A DNA stretch of 64,000 bases. It comes from Amycolatopsis nivea. Its GTDB lineage: Bacteria; Actinomycetota; Actinomycetes; Mycobacteriales; Pseudonocardiaceae. The stretch covers positions 173,475 to 237,474 of the forward strand of contig NZ_SDLT01000011.1 of the NCBI RefSeq assembly GCF_004522235.1. The letters run 5' to 3'. Shown here in pieces: positions 7,538 to 16,872 of this stretch. How positions within the stretch are numbered: the first letter of the stretch is position 1; each line of letters begins with the position of its first letter. Position numbers and translations under genes: made by a program. The notes below the pieces were generated by a model. That model was not told the DNA's origin. It was given only the letters and a program-made list of their open reading frames with translations, and made no database searches.

Positions 7538-8635
7538 ATGCCGTACGAGGTCCAGGGAGTGGTGTCGCGGGCCAAAGGTGAGCCGGTCACGCGCGAGACA
7601 GTGGTGGTGCCGGATCCCGGACCGGGCGAGGCGGTCGTCTCGGTGCAGGCGTGCGGGGTGTGCCACACCGACCTGCACTATCGCGAGGGCGGGATCAACG
7701 ACGAGTTCCCGTTCCTGCTCGGGCACGAGGCCGCGGGGCGGGTCGACAAGGTCGGCGCGGGCGTCACCGATCTCGCGCCCGGCGACTACGTGATCCTCAA
7801 CTGGCGCGCGGTCTGCGGCACCTGCCGGGCCTGCAAACGCGGCAAGCCCTGGTACTGCTTCTCGACTTTCAACGCCGAGCGGCCGATGACCCTCACCGAC
7901 GGCACGAAGCTGTCCCCCGCGCTGGGCGTCGGCGCGTTCCTCGGGAAGACGCTCGTCCACAGTGGACAGTGCACCAAGGTCGACGAGCGGGCCGAACCCG
8001 CCGTCGCCGGGTTGCTGGGCTGCGGCGTGATGGCCGGCCTCGGTGCGGCGATCAACACCGGCTCGGTCGGGCGCGGCGATTCGGTCGCGGTGATCGGCTG
8101 CGGCGGCGTCGGCGACGCGGCCATCGCGGGTGCGCAGCTGGCTGGCGCGACCACGATCGTCGCGATCGACACCGACGACCGGAAACTCCAGTGGGCCAAG
8201 GACTTCGGGGCCACGCACACGGTCAACAGCCGCGGCCTGAGCGAGGAGGACGTGGTCGCCGCGATGCAGGACGCGACGAACTCGTTCGGCCCGGACGTCG
8301 TGATCGACGCGGTCGGCCGCCCGGAGACCTGGCGGCAGGCGTTCTACGGCCGCGACCTCGCCGGCACCGTCGTGCTGGTCGGCGTGCCCACGCCGGACAT
8401 GAAGCTCAACGACCTGCCGCTGATCGACTTCTTCTCGCGCGGCGGTTCGCTGAAGTCGTCGTGGTACGGCGACTGCCTGCCGTCGCGGGACTTCCCGATG
8501 CTGGTCGACCTGTACCTGCAGGGCAGGCTGCCGCTGGACAAGTTCGTCACGGAGCGGATCGGCGTCGACGGCGTGGAGCAGGCTTTCGAGCGTATGCACC
8601 ACGGCGACGTGCTGCGCAGCGTGGTGGAGTTCTGA
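7538..8635 (+). CDS. mscR: S-(hydroxymethyl)mycothiol dehydrogenase (class III-type alcohol dehydrogenase)
   Basis: This zinc- and NAD-dependent medium-chain dehydrogenase would oxidise S-hydroxymethyl-mycothiol in formaldehyde detoxification. It may also act as S-nitrosomycothiol reductase. The catalytic-zinc region CGVCHTDLH and GHEAAGRV, the structural-zinc cysteines ([10 protein letters not shown], then WYC), and the Rossmann motif [14 protein letters not shown] are all present. The length (365 aa) is typical. I start at ATG 7538 because GAAAGG lies 8 nt before it; a GTG at 7532 is too close to that site. The gene marks a mycothiol-using actinomycete. Confidence 0.88.
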   Translation: MPYEVQGVVSRAKGEPVTRETVVVPDPGPGEAVVSVQACGVCHTDLHYREGGINDEFPFLLGHEAAGRVDKVGAGVTDLAPGDYVILNWRAVCGTCRACKRGKPWYCFSTFNAERPMTLTDGTKLSPALGVGAFLGKTLVHSGQCTKVDERAEPAVAGLLGCGVMAGLGAAINTGSVGRGDSVAVIGCGGVGDAAIAGAQLAGATTIVAIDTDDRKLQWAKDFGATHTVNSRGLSEEDVVAAMQDATNSFGPDVVIDAVGRPETWRQAFYGRDLAGTVVLVGVPTPDMKLNDLPLIDFFSRGGSLKSSWYGDCLPSRDFPMLVDLYLQGRLPLDKFVTERIGVDGVEQAFERMHHGDVLRSVVEF

Positions 8636-9258
8636 TCCTTTTCGCCGACGCGGACTATCCGGCCGACCCGTACCCGGGAACCCGGCCGGATTGTTCGTTC
8701 GTGCACCTCGACGGTGCCGGCCACGCCCTGGACACCGCGCCGCCGGGGTGGCGTTCGCGCACGCCGGTGCTCGCGTACGGGTCGAACGCGTGCCCGTCGA
8801 AGATCACCTGGTTGCGCAGCCAGCTCGGTCTGACCGGACCGGTCGTCGCGGCGCGCGTGCAGTGCACCGGGCTCGCCGCGGTGTGGGCCGCCGGGCTGCG
8901 GCAACGCGACGGCCAGCGCCCGGCAACGCTCACCGCGCTGCCGGGCGTGACGGAGGACCACTTCGTCTGGTTCGCGACGCCGGAGCAGCTGGCGGTGCTG
9001 GACGTCTGCGAGGGCCGCGGCAATCGGTACGACCTGGCGATGCTGGACCACGCAGACATCCGGCTGGACGGCGTGCTGCTTTCCGGTGTGCACGCTTACG
9101 TCGGTGCCTCGCCGATCCGGTTTCCGTTGCTGGTCAACGGATCCCCAGTTCGCGTCGCCGACGTCGCCCAGGCGGACGCGGCCTCGCTCATCGGCGAACC
9201 GGCGGCCGGACACGGTCTCGCCTGCACCGTCCTGCCGCCGGAGCGCACCTTCAGCTGA
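8632..9258 (+). CDS. Gamma-glutamylcyclotransferase-like protein, start uncertain
   Basis: This protein of about 200 residues has a VLAYGSN motif, typical of the gamma-glutamylcyclotransferase (GGCT/BtrG-like) fold, which cleaves gamma-glutamyl amides to 5-oxoproline. The frame is protein-like from about 8632 ([10 protein letters not shown]), overlapping the end of the dehydrogenase gene, but no ATG, GTG or TTG exists there. Either a CTG at 8632 is used, or translation begins at GTG 8701 and the first part is untranslated. It overlaps the end of the convergent methyltransferase gene by 8 bp. Fold assignment is moderate; the substrate is unknown. Confidence 0.65.
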   Translation: MILFADADYPADPYPGTRPDCSFVHLDGAGHALDTAPPGWRSRTPVLAYGSNACPSKITWLRSQLGLTGPVVAARVQCTGLAAVWAAGLRQRDGQRPATLTALPGVTEDHFVWFATPEQLAVLDVCEGRGNRYDLAMLDHADIRLDGVLLSGVHAYVGASPIRFPLLVNGSPVRVADVAQADAASLIGEPAAGHGLACTVLPPERTFS

Positions 9259-9958
9259 CCCGCGGAATCGCGCGCACGGTGAGGAAGCCGAGCGGTTCCC
9301 GGGCGAGCCGGGCGTGGCGCTCCGGATCGACCAAGGCAGCCTCGTCGGACGGACGTCCCTCGCGCAGCTGCTCGATCAGGAACCCGGCCTCGCGCAATTC
9401 CTCGCAGGTGCGTTCCAGCGGAGCCAGCCAGTACCGCACCTTCCAGCCGCGGCTCCAGACCTCCTCGATCACCCGGACGTCGAAGTAGTTGCCGCCGTGC
9501 CGGAGCCAGTCGCCGGTCGGATGCTGCCTCGACAGCACCAGCGCGCCGCCCGGCCGCAGCACCCGGCGGAACTCGCGCAGCGCGCCGACCCGGTCGTCCA
9601 CGTACTCCAGCGCGAGGGCGAAGAGCACCTGGTCCACCGACGCGTCCGGCAGCCAGCTCAGCGGTTCGGCCAGGTCCTGAACGCGGAACTCGCCCGCCGG
9701 CACGCGCTCGCGGCTCAGCTCGACCATGCGCGGGCTGAGGTCGAAGCCGGTCACTCGTGCGCCGCGGGCGGTCAGTTCTTCGGCGTAGAGACCGGGACCG
9801 CACGCGGCGTCGAGGACGTGCTGCCCGGCGACGTCGCCCAGTAATTCGAGGCAGGCCGGACGGTCGTAGTGCGCGTTGTAGAACCCGTTCTGCGCGTGGT
9901 CGAGGAATTCGTCGGCGAACACTTCGTATTGCGGAAAGGAACCCACTGCATCGCTCAC
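9251..9958 (-). CDS. Class I SAM-dependent methyltransferase
   Basis: This 235-residue protein has a standard class I fold. Motif I is VLDAACGPGLYAEEL (about residue 48), followed by an acidic strand end in VTGFDLSP (about 72) and the post-motif LREFRRVLRPGGALVLS (about 127-143). It resembles the small-molecule methyltransferases of the UbiE/Methyltransf_11 type. Substrate unknown. It is transcribed towards the GGCT-like gene and is separated by 28 bp from the next minus-strand gene upstream, with which it may share a transcript. Confidence 0.85.
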   Translation of the reverse strand: MSDAVGSFPQYEVFADEFLDHAQNGFYNAHYDRPACLELLGDVAGQHVLDAACGPGLYAEELTARGARVTGFDLSPRMVELSRERVPAGEFRVQDLAEPLSWLPDASVDQVLFALALEYVDDRVGALREFRRVLRPGGALVLSRQHPTGDWLRHGGNYFDVRVIEEVWSRGWKVRYWLAPLERTCEELREAGFLIEQLREGRPSDEAALVDPERHARLAREPLGFLTVRAIPRVS

Positions 9959-9986
9959 CCGCGCCAGTCTGCCCGCGCGGGCGCGT

Positions 9987-11597
9987 TCAGCCGAGCAGTT
10001 TTCCGGGGTTCAGGATCCCGGTCGGGTCCACCGCGGACTTGGCCGCGCGCAGCACGTCCAGCCCGATCCGGCCGATCTCCGCCTCCAGGTACGGCGCGTG
10101 GTCGACCCCGACCGCGTGGTGGTGGCTGATCGTCCCGATGCCGGTGATCGCCTCGCACGCCGCTGCTTTCGCGCGCTGCCACTGTCCGACCGGATCGGTG
10201 TCGTCGCGCGAGGTCAGCACGGTGAAGTACAGCGACGCACCGGTTTCGTAAGCGTGCGAAACGTGGCACATCACGATCGCCCGGCCCAGCGAGGCCACCA
10301 ATGCCGCGCGCACCGCGTCGTGCAGTTCGTCCAAATTGGACCAATACGCCGCGGTCTCGAGGGTTTCCACGCACACGCCGAGATCGAGCAACGCGTCGCG
10401 CTGCCGAGGGCCGTTGAACCGGCCGTGCCGCCAGGATTCGCCGAGCACCTTGCCGATCCGCACGGCACCGGAACACTTCAGCATGGCTGACGTCCGGCGG
10501 CGACGCCGAGCGACGTCGCCTTCCCAGCCGACGATCAGCAGGCACGGGTTCTTGATCCCGCGCGCCGCCAGGTACGTCTTCAGCGCCGTGGTCTTCAGCC
10601 CGGCGTTGAGCGAGAACGACACGTTCGTCTCGTCCACATCGGACAGCCGGGTGACGTCCGCCAGCGCGTGGTCCTGCGCGAGCTTCCGCACCGCCGCCGC
10701 TCCGGCCTCCCAGCCGTCGACGATCCAGCCCTCGTAATGCCGCTGCTCGGGCAACGGCCGGACCCGCAGCGCGACCTCGGTGATCACGCCGAGCGTGCCC
10801 TCGCTGCCGACCGCGAGCTGCCGCAGATCCGGTCCGGCCGCGGACGCCGGCGCGACGCCGAGCCGCCACTCGCCCTTCGGCGTGGCCAGCCGGACCCCGG
10901 CGACCATGTCCTCGAACCGGCCGAAACCGGACGACGCCTGCCCGGCCGAACGCGTGGCCGCGAAGCCGCCGATGGTCGCGCGCTCGAACGACTGCGGCAC
11001 GTGGCCGAGCGTGTACCCGTGCGCCGCGAGCAGCCGCTCCGCCTCCGGGCCGCGCACGCCGGCCTGCAGCACCGCGATCCGCGACACCGGGTCCACCGAC
11101 ACCAGCTCGTCTAGCCGCACCAAGTCCAGGACCACCACCGCGGCCTTGTCGCCGCGCAGCGCCGCGACCCCGCCGACCACCGACGTGCCGCCGCCGAACG
11201 GGACCACGCCGATGTCGTGCCGCACGCAGATGTCCAGCACGGCCTGCACCTGGTCCGGGTCCGCGGGCAGCAGCACCGCGTCCGGCACCGGCACCTCGTC
11301 GCCTGCCCGCGCGTGCAGCAGGTCCAGATAGGACAGACCACCGGTGCGGCCGAGCCGCTCCTGAGGATCGACCAGCACGTGGTCCGCGCCGAGAAGTTCC
11401 TCGAACTCGGTACGGACGGGCACAGTCAGCGCGGAGTCCGCGACTGGCCGCGGAGCGCTGGTTTTCTCTCCTCGATCCGGGCCGACCTGGCCGATACGCT
11501 GGCCAAGCCACCGGACGGCGCGGTCGGGCAGACCGGCCGAGGCCGCGCCTTGTTCGGTCCACGAACGCCGGATGCGGTGGTTGATGAGATCGCTCAC
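9987..11597 (-). CDS. FAD-linked oxidase, alkyl-DHAP synthase-like
   Basis: This ~536-residue flavoprotein is of the VAO/PCMH family. The FAD-binding signature PFGGGTSVVGGV, the ATIGGFAATRSAGQ segment, GSEGTLGVITEV, a SHHHAVG motif and the C-terminal DPTGILNPGKLLG all match alkyldihydroxyacetonephosphate synthase-like proteins. Bacterial members are poorly understood. The start is placed at GTG 11597, because longer versions would run into the divergent regulator gene. It is divergent from tetR-glpD; as I recall, M. tuberculosis Rv2251-Rv2250c-Rv2249c has the same arrangement. A role in glycerol-phosphate or ether-lipid metabolism is inferred. Confidence 0.85.
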   Translation of the reverse strand: MSDLINHRIRRSWTEQGAASAGLPDRAVRWLGQRIGQVGPDRGEKTSAPRPVADSALTVPVRTEFEELLGADHVLVDPQERLGRTGGLSYLDLLHARAGDEVPVPDAVLLPADPDQVQAVLDICVRHDIGVVPFGGGTSVVGGVAALRGDKAAVVVLDLVRLDELVSVDPVSRIAVLQAGVRGPEAERLLAAHGYTLGHVPQSFERATIGGFAATRSAGQASSGFGRFEDMVAGVRLATPKGEWRLGVAPASAAGPDLRQLAVGSEGTLGVITEVALRVRPLPEQRHYEGWIVDGWEAGAAAVRKLAQDHALADVTRLSDVDETNVSFSLNAGLKTTALKTYLAARGIKNPCLLIVGWEGDVARRRRRTSAMLKCSGAVRIGKVLGESWRHGRFNGPRQRDALLDLGVCVETLETAAYWSNLDELHDAVRAALVASLGRAIVMCHVSHAYETGASLYFTVLTSRDDTDPVGQWQRAKAAACEAITGIGTISHHHAVGVDHAPYLEAEIGRIGLDVLRAAKSAVDPTGILNPGKLLG

Positions 11598-11629
11598 GAC
11601 TACAGTGTGACACATGGACGTCAAACGTC
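11590..11629. promoter_or_regulatory. Operator-like palindromes between the flavoprotein gene and tetR
   Basis: GTGT-G-ACAC (11605-11613), TGAC-N8-GTCA (11608-11623) and GACGT-CAA-ACGTC (11617-11629) overlap each other and the start codon of the TetR gene. The divergent start codons are only 16 bp apart, so a bound regulator would affect both transcripts. Autoregulation by the TetR protein is the simplest reading. Confidence 0.5.
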
Positions 11630-12258
11630 ACTCCCGCCCGGGAGCGGCCCCCTCCGCGCTCGCGGACGCCCGCAGCCGCCCGACCTCGGCTCGCGTCGCC
11701 GACGACGAGCTCCTCGACGCCGCGCGCCAGTGCGTGCTCGCGGTCGGCGTCCGGCGCACCACGCTGGCCGAAATCGCCCGAACCGCACAGGTCAGCCGCA
11801 TGACGGTGTACCGGCGGTTCCCCGATGTCCGCAGTGTCCTCGCCGCGCTGATGACGCGCGAGTTCAGCGGCCTGCTGCAACGGGTGACCGAGACCGGCGA
11901 CCAGACCGCGCACGCTCGCGACCGCATCGTGCACCTGGCGGCGGCGAGCGTCGGCGCGCTGTCTGCCGATCCGCTGTTCCGGACACTGCTGGACGTCGAT
12001 GCCGAGCTGGTGCTGCCGTACATCGTCGAGCGGCTCGGAGCGACTCAGCACTTCGCCGAGCACGTGCTCCGAAGCCTGCTCGAAGAAGGGCACCGAGACG
12101 GCTCGGTGCGCGTCGCCGGGGTCGCCGCGCAGGCGCGATCGGTGCTGCTGGTCGTGCAGTCGTTCGCGTTCTCGCTGCGCCCGGCCACCGCCGACGTCGA
12201 CGAGGCCGCGCTGCTCGCCGAATTCCGGCATCTGGTCGAATCGGGGTTGAAACCATGA
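11614..12258 (+). CDS. TetR-family transcriptional regulator (glpD-linked)
   Basis: This 214-residue regulator has the TetR DNA-binding domain at about residues 30-76 (LLDAARQCVL, then TLAEIARTAQVSRMTVYRRF) and a helical ligand domain behind it. It has a longer, basic N-terminal tail than usual. Its stop overlaps the glpD start (ATGA), so the two are one operon, while the flavoprotein gene lies divergently. It probably controls both using a signal from glycerol-3-phosphate or lipid metabolism, which is inferred from context. Confidence 0.87.
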   Translation: MDVKRHSRPGAAPSALADARSRPTSARVADDELLDAARQCVLAVGVRRTTLAEIARTAQVSRMTVYRRFPDVRSVLAALMTREFSGLLQRVTETGDQTAHARDRIVHLAAASVGALSADPLFRTLLDVDAELVLPYIVERLGATQHFAEHVLRSLLEEGHRDGSVRVAGVAAQARSVLLVVQSFAFSLRPATADVDEAALLAEFRHLVESGLKP

Positions 12259-13790
12259 GCACCGGATCCCTCAACGCGCGCCGCCGCGAACGCGAACTGT
12301 CCCGGCTGGTCGACGGCGAACGCGTCGACATCCTGGTGGTCGGCGGCGGGGTCACCGGCGCGGGCATCGCACTCGACGCGGCCGCGCGGGGGCTCTCCGT
12401 CGCGCTGGTGGAAGCGCACGACCTCGCGTTCGGCACGTCACGCTGGTCCAGCAAACTCGTGCACGGCGGATTGCGGTACCTCGCGAAGGGCGAACTCGGG
12501 CTTGCCCACGAGAGCGCCGTGGAGCGCGGGATCCTCATGACGCGCACCGCGCCGCACCTCACGCGCGCGATGCCGCAGCTCTTTCCGCTCTATCCCGGCA
12601 CTTCCGCTGCGCAGCAGGCGTTAATCGCCGCCGGTCTCCGGGCAGGCGACGGGCTGCGGCGGGCCGCGCGTACCCCGTCGTCCGTGCTGCCCGGGCCGCG
12701 CCGGATCCCCGCTGCCGAGGCTCTGGCCCTGTCCCCCGGCCTCGCCCCCGGTGGCCTTCGCGGCGCCCTGCTGGCGTACGACGGCGCATTGGTTGACGAC
12801 GCGCGCCTCGTGGTCAACATCGCCCGTACCGCGGCGTTGCTCGGCGCTCGGATTCTCCCGCGCTTGTCGGCGGTTTCCTTGTCTGGCAACGAGGCTCAGG
12901 TAAGTGACGGCACTTCGTCGTACACGCTGCGCGCGCGGCAGGTCATCAACGCGACCGGTGTCTGGGCAGACACCCTGACTGACTCTGTGCAGCTACGTCC
13001 TTCCCGCGGATCGCACCTGGTGCTCGCGCCGGACACCGTCCGGGTCGGAGCGACGTCGGTCAACATCCCGGTTCCCGGCGAGACCAACCGGTTCGTGTTC
13101 CTGCTGCCGCAGCTCGACGGACGGGTCTACTTAGGACTCACCGACGAGCCGGTATCCGGCGGAGTCCCGGACGTGCCGACGGTTCCCGAGTCCGATGTGG
13201 ACTTCCTGCTGTCGACAGCGTCTTCGGTCCTGGACCGCCCGTTGACCGCTTCCGACGTGATCGGTTCCTACGCCGGATTGCGGCCGCTGGTCTCCGGTTC
13301 CGCCGGACGCAGCGCAGATCTCTCGCGGAAACACGCGGTCGTCACCGGTTCCGACGGCGTACTCACCGTTGTCGGCGGGAAGCTGACGACGTACCGACGC
13401 ATGGCCGAGGACGCTGTCGACGCCGCCTTGACGCACGCCGGATTGCCCGCTGGCCCGTCGCGGACCTCGAAGCTGCCGCTGCTCGGTGCCGCACCGCGCG
13501 CGCGACTGTCGCTTGTGGACGCTCCAGCGCGGCTGGTGGCCAAGTACGGCACTGAAGCACCCCGCGTGGCAGCGCTCGGCGAATTGGAGCCGGAATTCGC
13601 GGCCCCACTGTGCGCGTCGACGGAAATCACTGCGGCCGAGGTGGTGTGGGCTGTCCGCCATGAGGGCGCGACGACCGTCGAGGATGTCCTCGAACGCCGC
13701 ACCCGGTTGGCGCTCGTCCCGGCCGACGCTGAAGCCGCTCGTGAGCGGGTGGCGGAACTGGTGGAGAAAACGCTGGCCGGACTGTCCTGA
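12255..13790 (+). CDS. glpD: Glycerol-3-phosphate dehydrogenase (FAD-dependent)
   Basis: This 511-residue flavoenzyme oxidises glycerol-3-phosphate to dihydroxyacetone phosphate at the membrane, feeding electrons to quinones. It has the dinucleotide-binding motif VVGGGVTGAGIALDAAARG (about residues 27-45), followed by FGTSRWSSKLVHGGLRYL, the DAO-type signature of GlpD. It also has YAGLRPLV, TVVGGKLTTYRRMAEDA and a C-terminal helical domain. The length is a little short but complete. The start overlaps the tetR stop, indicating coupled translation and regulation. Confidence 0.92.
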   Translation: MSTGSLNARRRERELSRLVDGERVDILVVGGGVTGAGIALDAAARGLSVALVEAHDLAFGTSRWSSKLVHGGLRYLAKGELGLAHESAVERGILMTRTAPHLTRAMPQLFPLYPGTSAAQQALIAAGLRAGDGLRRAARTPSSVLPGPRRIPAAEALALSPGLAPGGLRGALLAYDGALVDDARLVVNIARTAALLGARILPRLSAVSLSGNEAQVSDGTSSYTLRARQVINATGVWADTLTDSVQLRPSRGSHLVLAPDTVRVGATSVNIPVPGETNRFVFLLPQLDGRVYLGLTDEPVSGGVPDVPTVPESDVDFLLSTASSVLDRPLTASDVIGSYAGLRPLVSGSAGRSADLSRKHAVVTGSDGVLTVVGGKLTTYRRMAEDAVDAALTHAGLPAGPSRTSKLPLLGAAPRARLSLVDAPARLVAKYGTEAPRVAALGELEPEFAAPLCASTEITAAEVVWAVRHEGATTVEDVLERRTRLALVPADAEAARERVAELVEKTLAGLS

Positions 13791-13855
13791 AAACCCCGGA
13801 CAACTACCGGCAAGGCAGCTTGACGGGTCGTTGGGTTTTTGCAACAGTGCGGTCC

Positions 13856-14098
13856 ATGAGCCCGGTGCGGCGTGGCAAGGTGCTGCCGATCCACAACCGG
13901 CTGGCGGGGTTGCGTGCGGAGCGCGGGATGAGCCGGGCGGAGCTCGCCGGGGCGGTCGAGGTCAATCCGCAGACGATCGGGGCGCTGGAGCGCGGGGACC
14001 ATTATCCCAGTCTCGACCTGGCGTTGCGCATCTGCGCGGTGTTCGACCTGCCGGTGGAGGCCGTGTTCAGCCGTGCGCCGCTGGAGGGGGACGCGTGA
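13856..14098 (+). CDS. Small XRE-family (Cro/CI-type) regulator
   Basis: This 80-residue protein is almost entirely one helix-turn-helix domain: RLAGLRAERGMSRAELAGAV, then NPQTIGALERGDHYPSLDLALRICAVF. Single-domain regulators of this type often sit directly before ABC-2 exporters, as here. Its TGA overlaps the GTG of the ATPase gene, so it belongs to that operon and probably represses it. The ligand, if any, is unknown. Confidence 0.85.
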   Translation: MSPVRRGKVLPIHNRLAGLRAERGMSRAELAGAVEVNPQTIGALERGDHYPSLDLALRICAVFDLPVEAVFSRAPLEGDA

Positions 14099-15000
14099 CG
14101 CTGGAGATCGACCGGATCAGCAAGCGGTTCGGCACGAAAACCGCGCTGGACGGCGTGAGTTTCACCGCGGCTCCCGGCGAGCTGTTCGGGTTCGTCGGCA
14201 GCAACGGGGCGGGCAAGACCACCACGATGCGGATCGCGCTCGGCGTGCTGGCCGCCGACTCCGGCGAGGTGCGGTTCGCCGGGCGGCCGGTCACGCACGA
14301 CACCCGCGCGCAGATCGGGTACATGCCCGAAGAGCGCGGTCTGTACCCGAAAATGAAGGTTATCGACCAGCTCGTCTACCTCGCCGAACTGCACGGCCTC
14401 AGCACCAACGACGCACACCGCGCGGCCGAGTTGTGGATCGCGCGGCTTGGGCTCGGGCCGCGGCGCAAGGACGACATCCAGAAGCTCAGCCTCGGCAATC
14501 AGCAACGCGTGCAGCTTGCCGCCGCGCTGGTGCACGACCCGGCGCTGCTCGTGCTCGACGAGCCGTTTTCCGGTCTCGACCCGCTCGCCGTCGACGTGCT
14601 GAGCAGCGTGTTGCGCGAGAAGGCGGCGACGGGTGTGCCGGTGGTGTTTTCCAGCCATCAGCTCGACCTCGTGGAGCGGCTGTGCGACCGGGTCGGCATC
14701 ATCCGCGACGGCCGGATGGTCGCGGTCGGCACCGTGGACGAGCTGACCCGCGACGCCGCACGGCGGTTGGTGGTCACCGCGCCCAGTGCCAATCCTGGTT
14801 GGGCGACAACGGTTCCCGGTGCCCGCGTCGTCGAAAACCGCGGCAGTACGACGGTGCTGGAACTGTCGCCGAGTGCCGACGACCAGGCCGTGCTCGCCGC
14901 CGCGCTGGCCACTGGCCCGGTGACGGAATTCAGCCACCGCCGCCGCACGCTGGCCGAGCTGTTCCGCGATTCCGTCGCCACGCCGGGAGCACCTCGATGA
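14095..15000 (+). CDS. ABC-2 exporter ATP-binding protein (NatA-like)
   Basis: This 301-residue ATPase has Walker A (GSNGAGKTT, about residue 36), the Q-loop region (YMPEERGLYP), a signature motif (LSLGNQQRVQLAAALVHDP), Walker B (LLVLDEPFSGLDP) and the switch His (FSSHQLD). A C-terminal ~80-residue extension follows. It energises export by the membrane subunit encoded next, whose ATG overlaps its stop. Family members export sodium, antibiotics or peptides; the substrate is not predictable here. Confidence 0.9.
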   Translation: MTLEIDRISKRFGTKTALDGVSFTAAPGELFGFVGSNGAGKTTTMRIALGVLAADSGEVRFAGRPVTHDTRAQIGYMPEERGLYPKMKVIDQLVYLAELHGLSTNDAHRAAELWIARLGLGPRRKDDIQKLSLGNQQRVQLAAALVHDPALLVLDEPFSGLDPLAVDVLSSVLREKAATGVPVVFSSHQLDLVERLCDRVGIIRDGRMVAVGTVDELTRDAARRLVVTAPSANPGWATTVPGARVVENRGSTTVLELSPSADDQAVLAAALATGPVTEFSHRRRTLAELFRDSVATPGAPR

Positions 15001-16175
15001 ACCGGATCCGTCCCACCCGCGCGGTGCGGCTGGTGGCCAAACGGGAACTCAACGCGCGGCTGCGCACCCGGTCCTTTGTGGTCAGCACCGCGGTGATGCT
15101 GTTGCTGCTGCTGGGTTACGTCACGCTGCAAGTGTTCCTCGCCCACGACCGGTCGACCACGAAAGTCGCGCTCGCTGGGCAAGCGCAGGGCATCGCCACG
15201 CAACTGGAGAACAACGACCGGAACCTCAAGATCGTCCTCGCACAGTCCGAATCGGACGGACTCAACCAGGTCCGCGACGGCGACGTCGACGCGCTCGTGT
15301 CCGGCAGCGCCTCCCGGCCGCGGGTGATCGTCAAGTCCACTTTGGATTCAAAGCTGCGGACGGCGCTGGACGCCATCGCACAGCAACAGGTCCTGGACGC
15401 TCAGCTGTACTCCGCGAACCTCGACCCCGCCGCCGTGCACCAGGCCGTGTCCGCCACCCACGCCGACGTCCAGGCTCTCGAACCGGCGGATCCGCAAGCC
15501 CAGACGAAACTCATGACCGGGATCGTGGTCGCGATTCTGTTGTACGTCAGCATCATGACGTATGGAATGTTCGTCGCGCAGGGCGTGGTCGAGGAGAAAT
15601 CCAGCCGCGTGGTGGAGATCCTGCTGGCGACGGTCCGGCCGGTGCATTTGCTGCTGGGCAAGGTCATCGGGCTCGGCTTGGTCGGGTTGACCCAGCTCGC
15701 GATCCTCGCCGTGACGGGTTTGGTGGCCGGCGGCGTTTCCGGAGTGTTCTCGATTTCCAGCGTCGCGTTGGGGACGCTGGGTTGGGGACTCGTCTGGTAC
15801 CTGCTGGGCTTCCTCCTCTACGCCATGCTGTACGGCGCGGCTGGTGCTCTCGTGTCCCGCCAGGAGGACACGCAGGCCGTCGTCGGGCCGGTGAATATCG
15901 CGCTGGTCATCGGGTTTGTCGCGGGGATCAACCTGCTGACGCAAGCACCGCAGGGGGCGGCGACGCGCATCGTGTCGCTGATCCCGTTGCTGTCGCCGGT
16001 TCTGATGCCTGCCCGGATCGCGCTCGGCACGGTCGAGGCTTGGGAAATCGCGCTGTCGCTGATGCTGACGGTCGCGCTGATCGCGGTGGTCACCTGGGCG
16101 GGGGCGCGGGTCTACCAGAACGGGGTACTGCGCGTGGGCAGCCGGGTGCGGCTGGTTGACGCGTTGCGCCGTTAG
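14997..16175 (+). CDS. ABC-2 exporter membrane subunit (NatB-like)
   Basis: This 392-residue permease has one N-terminal membrane helix (about residues 26-48) and a large outer-face loop of about 120 residues. The ABC-2 membrane block begins near residue 165 with about five helices and contains VEEKSSRVVEILLATVRP, the conserved cytoplasmic segment of ABC-2 permeases. With the ATPase encoded before it, this is a NatAB-type exporter. It is the last gene of the XRE-ATPase-permease operon and is followed by a hairpin. Confidence 0.9.
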   Translation: MNRIRPTRAVRLVAKRELNARLRTRSFVVSTAVMLLLLLGYVTLQVFLAHDRSTTKVALAGQAQGIATQLENNDRNLKIVLAQSESDGLNQVRDGDVDALVSGSASRPRVIVKSTLDSKLRTALDAIAQQQVLDAQLYSANLDPAAVHQAVSATHADVQALEPADPQAQTKLMTGIVVAILLYVSIMTYGMFVAQGVVEEKSSRVVEILLATVRPVHLLLGKVIGLGLVGLTQLAILAVTGLVAGGVSGVFSISSVALGTLGWGLVWYLLGFLLYAMLYGAAGALVSRQEDTQAVVGPVNIALVIGFVAGINLLTQAPQGAATRIVSLIPLLSPVLMPARIALGTVEAWEIALSLMLTVALIAVVTWAGARVYQNGVLRVGSRVRLVDALRR

Positions 16176-16189
16176 GACCGGTGGACAGT

Positions 16190-16211
16190 CCCGGGGCCAA
16201 GGAGGCCCGGG
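16190..16211. terminator. Hairpin between ABC exporter and methyltransferase genes
   Basis: CCCGGGGCC and GGCCCGGG form a strong stem with one bulged base and a 5-nt loop, lying between two convergent genes. It would terminate transcription from both sides. There is no T-tract. Confidence 0.45.
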
Positions 16212-16234
16212 TGAGTTCGATCCGGCGGACGTGC

Positions 16235-16858
16235 TCAGTCAGACACTGCCAGTACGCACACGACTGGCGGATCCAAGCCGAGCGTTTCGGTGCGGAGCCG
16301 GGAAAAGCCAGCCTCCGCGAGTACCCCGGTCAACTCCTCGACCACCGCGGCCGACGTGACACCAGGCTGCCGTGGTTGAGATACCAGTGCGATGCGCCCG
16401 CCAGGACGCAACAACCGGGCCAGTTCGCGCAGCCGGGCAACCGGCTCCGGCCACATGCCCAGCGTGTTGACGGCCAACGCGGCGTCGAACGACCCCTCGC
16501 CGAACGCCAGATTCTCGACCGAAGCGCACACCAAACGCACCCGTCCGGCCCGGACCGCCGACCGGTTTCGGTGCCATGCTTGCCGAATCATCACCGACGA
16601 GTGGTCGACGCCGACCACCAGCGCCGCCCGGTCCGCCAGTGCGGCAACGGCCACGCCCGGACCGCAGCCGAGTTCGAGAACCCGTTCGGACGGCTGGATG
16701 TCTAGCAACCGCACCGCCCACCGATTGCGCGTCACATTCGACGACCGCCGCCCCATGATCAATCCGGCGACGTGTCCCGGAACCCCGGTCGGCCGGTGAA
16801 ACTGTGCGATCCCGCCACGCGGACCCCACCAACGCAGAGCGCGCTCCAAAACGTTCAT
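16235..16858 (-). CDS. Class I SAM-dependent methyltransferase
   Basis: This 207-residue methyltransferase has motif I VLELGCGPGVAVAAL (about residues 60-74), a glycine/aspartate second strand (VVGVDHSS) and LRELARLLRPGGRIALV (about 142-158). It is divergent from a MerR-family regulator gene, and the 37-bp gap contains a MerR-type inverted repeat, so it is probably the regulated target. Small-molecule or metalloid methylation is possible but not shown. Confidence 0.83.
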   Translation of the reverse strand: MNVLERALRWWGPRGGIAQFHRPTGVPGHVAGLIMGRRSSNVTRNRWAVRLLDIQPSERVLELGCGPGVAVAALADRAALVVGVDHSSVMIRQAWHRNRSAVRAGRVRLVCASVENLAFGEGSFDAALAVNTLGMWPEPVARLRELARLLRPGGRIALVSQPRQPGVTSAAVVEELTGVLAEAGFSRLRTETLGLDPPVVCVLAVSD

Positions 16859-16872
16859 GGGGCGAGCGAACC

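Noticed and set aside
11217..12254. Long in-frame extension upstream of glpD
   Set aside because: It is the antisense and alternative frame of the flavoprotein and TetR genes; glpD has a coupled ATGA start at 12255.
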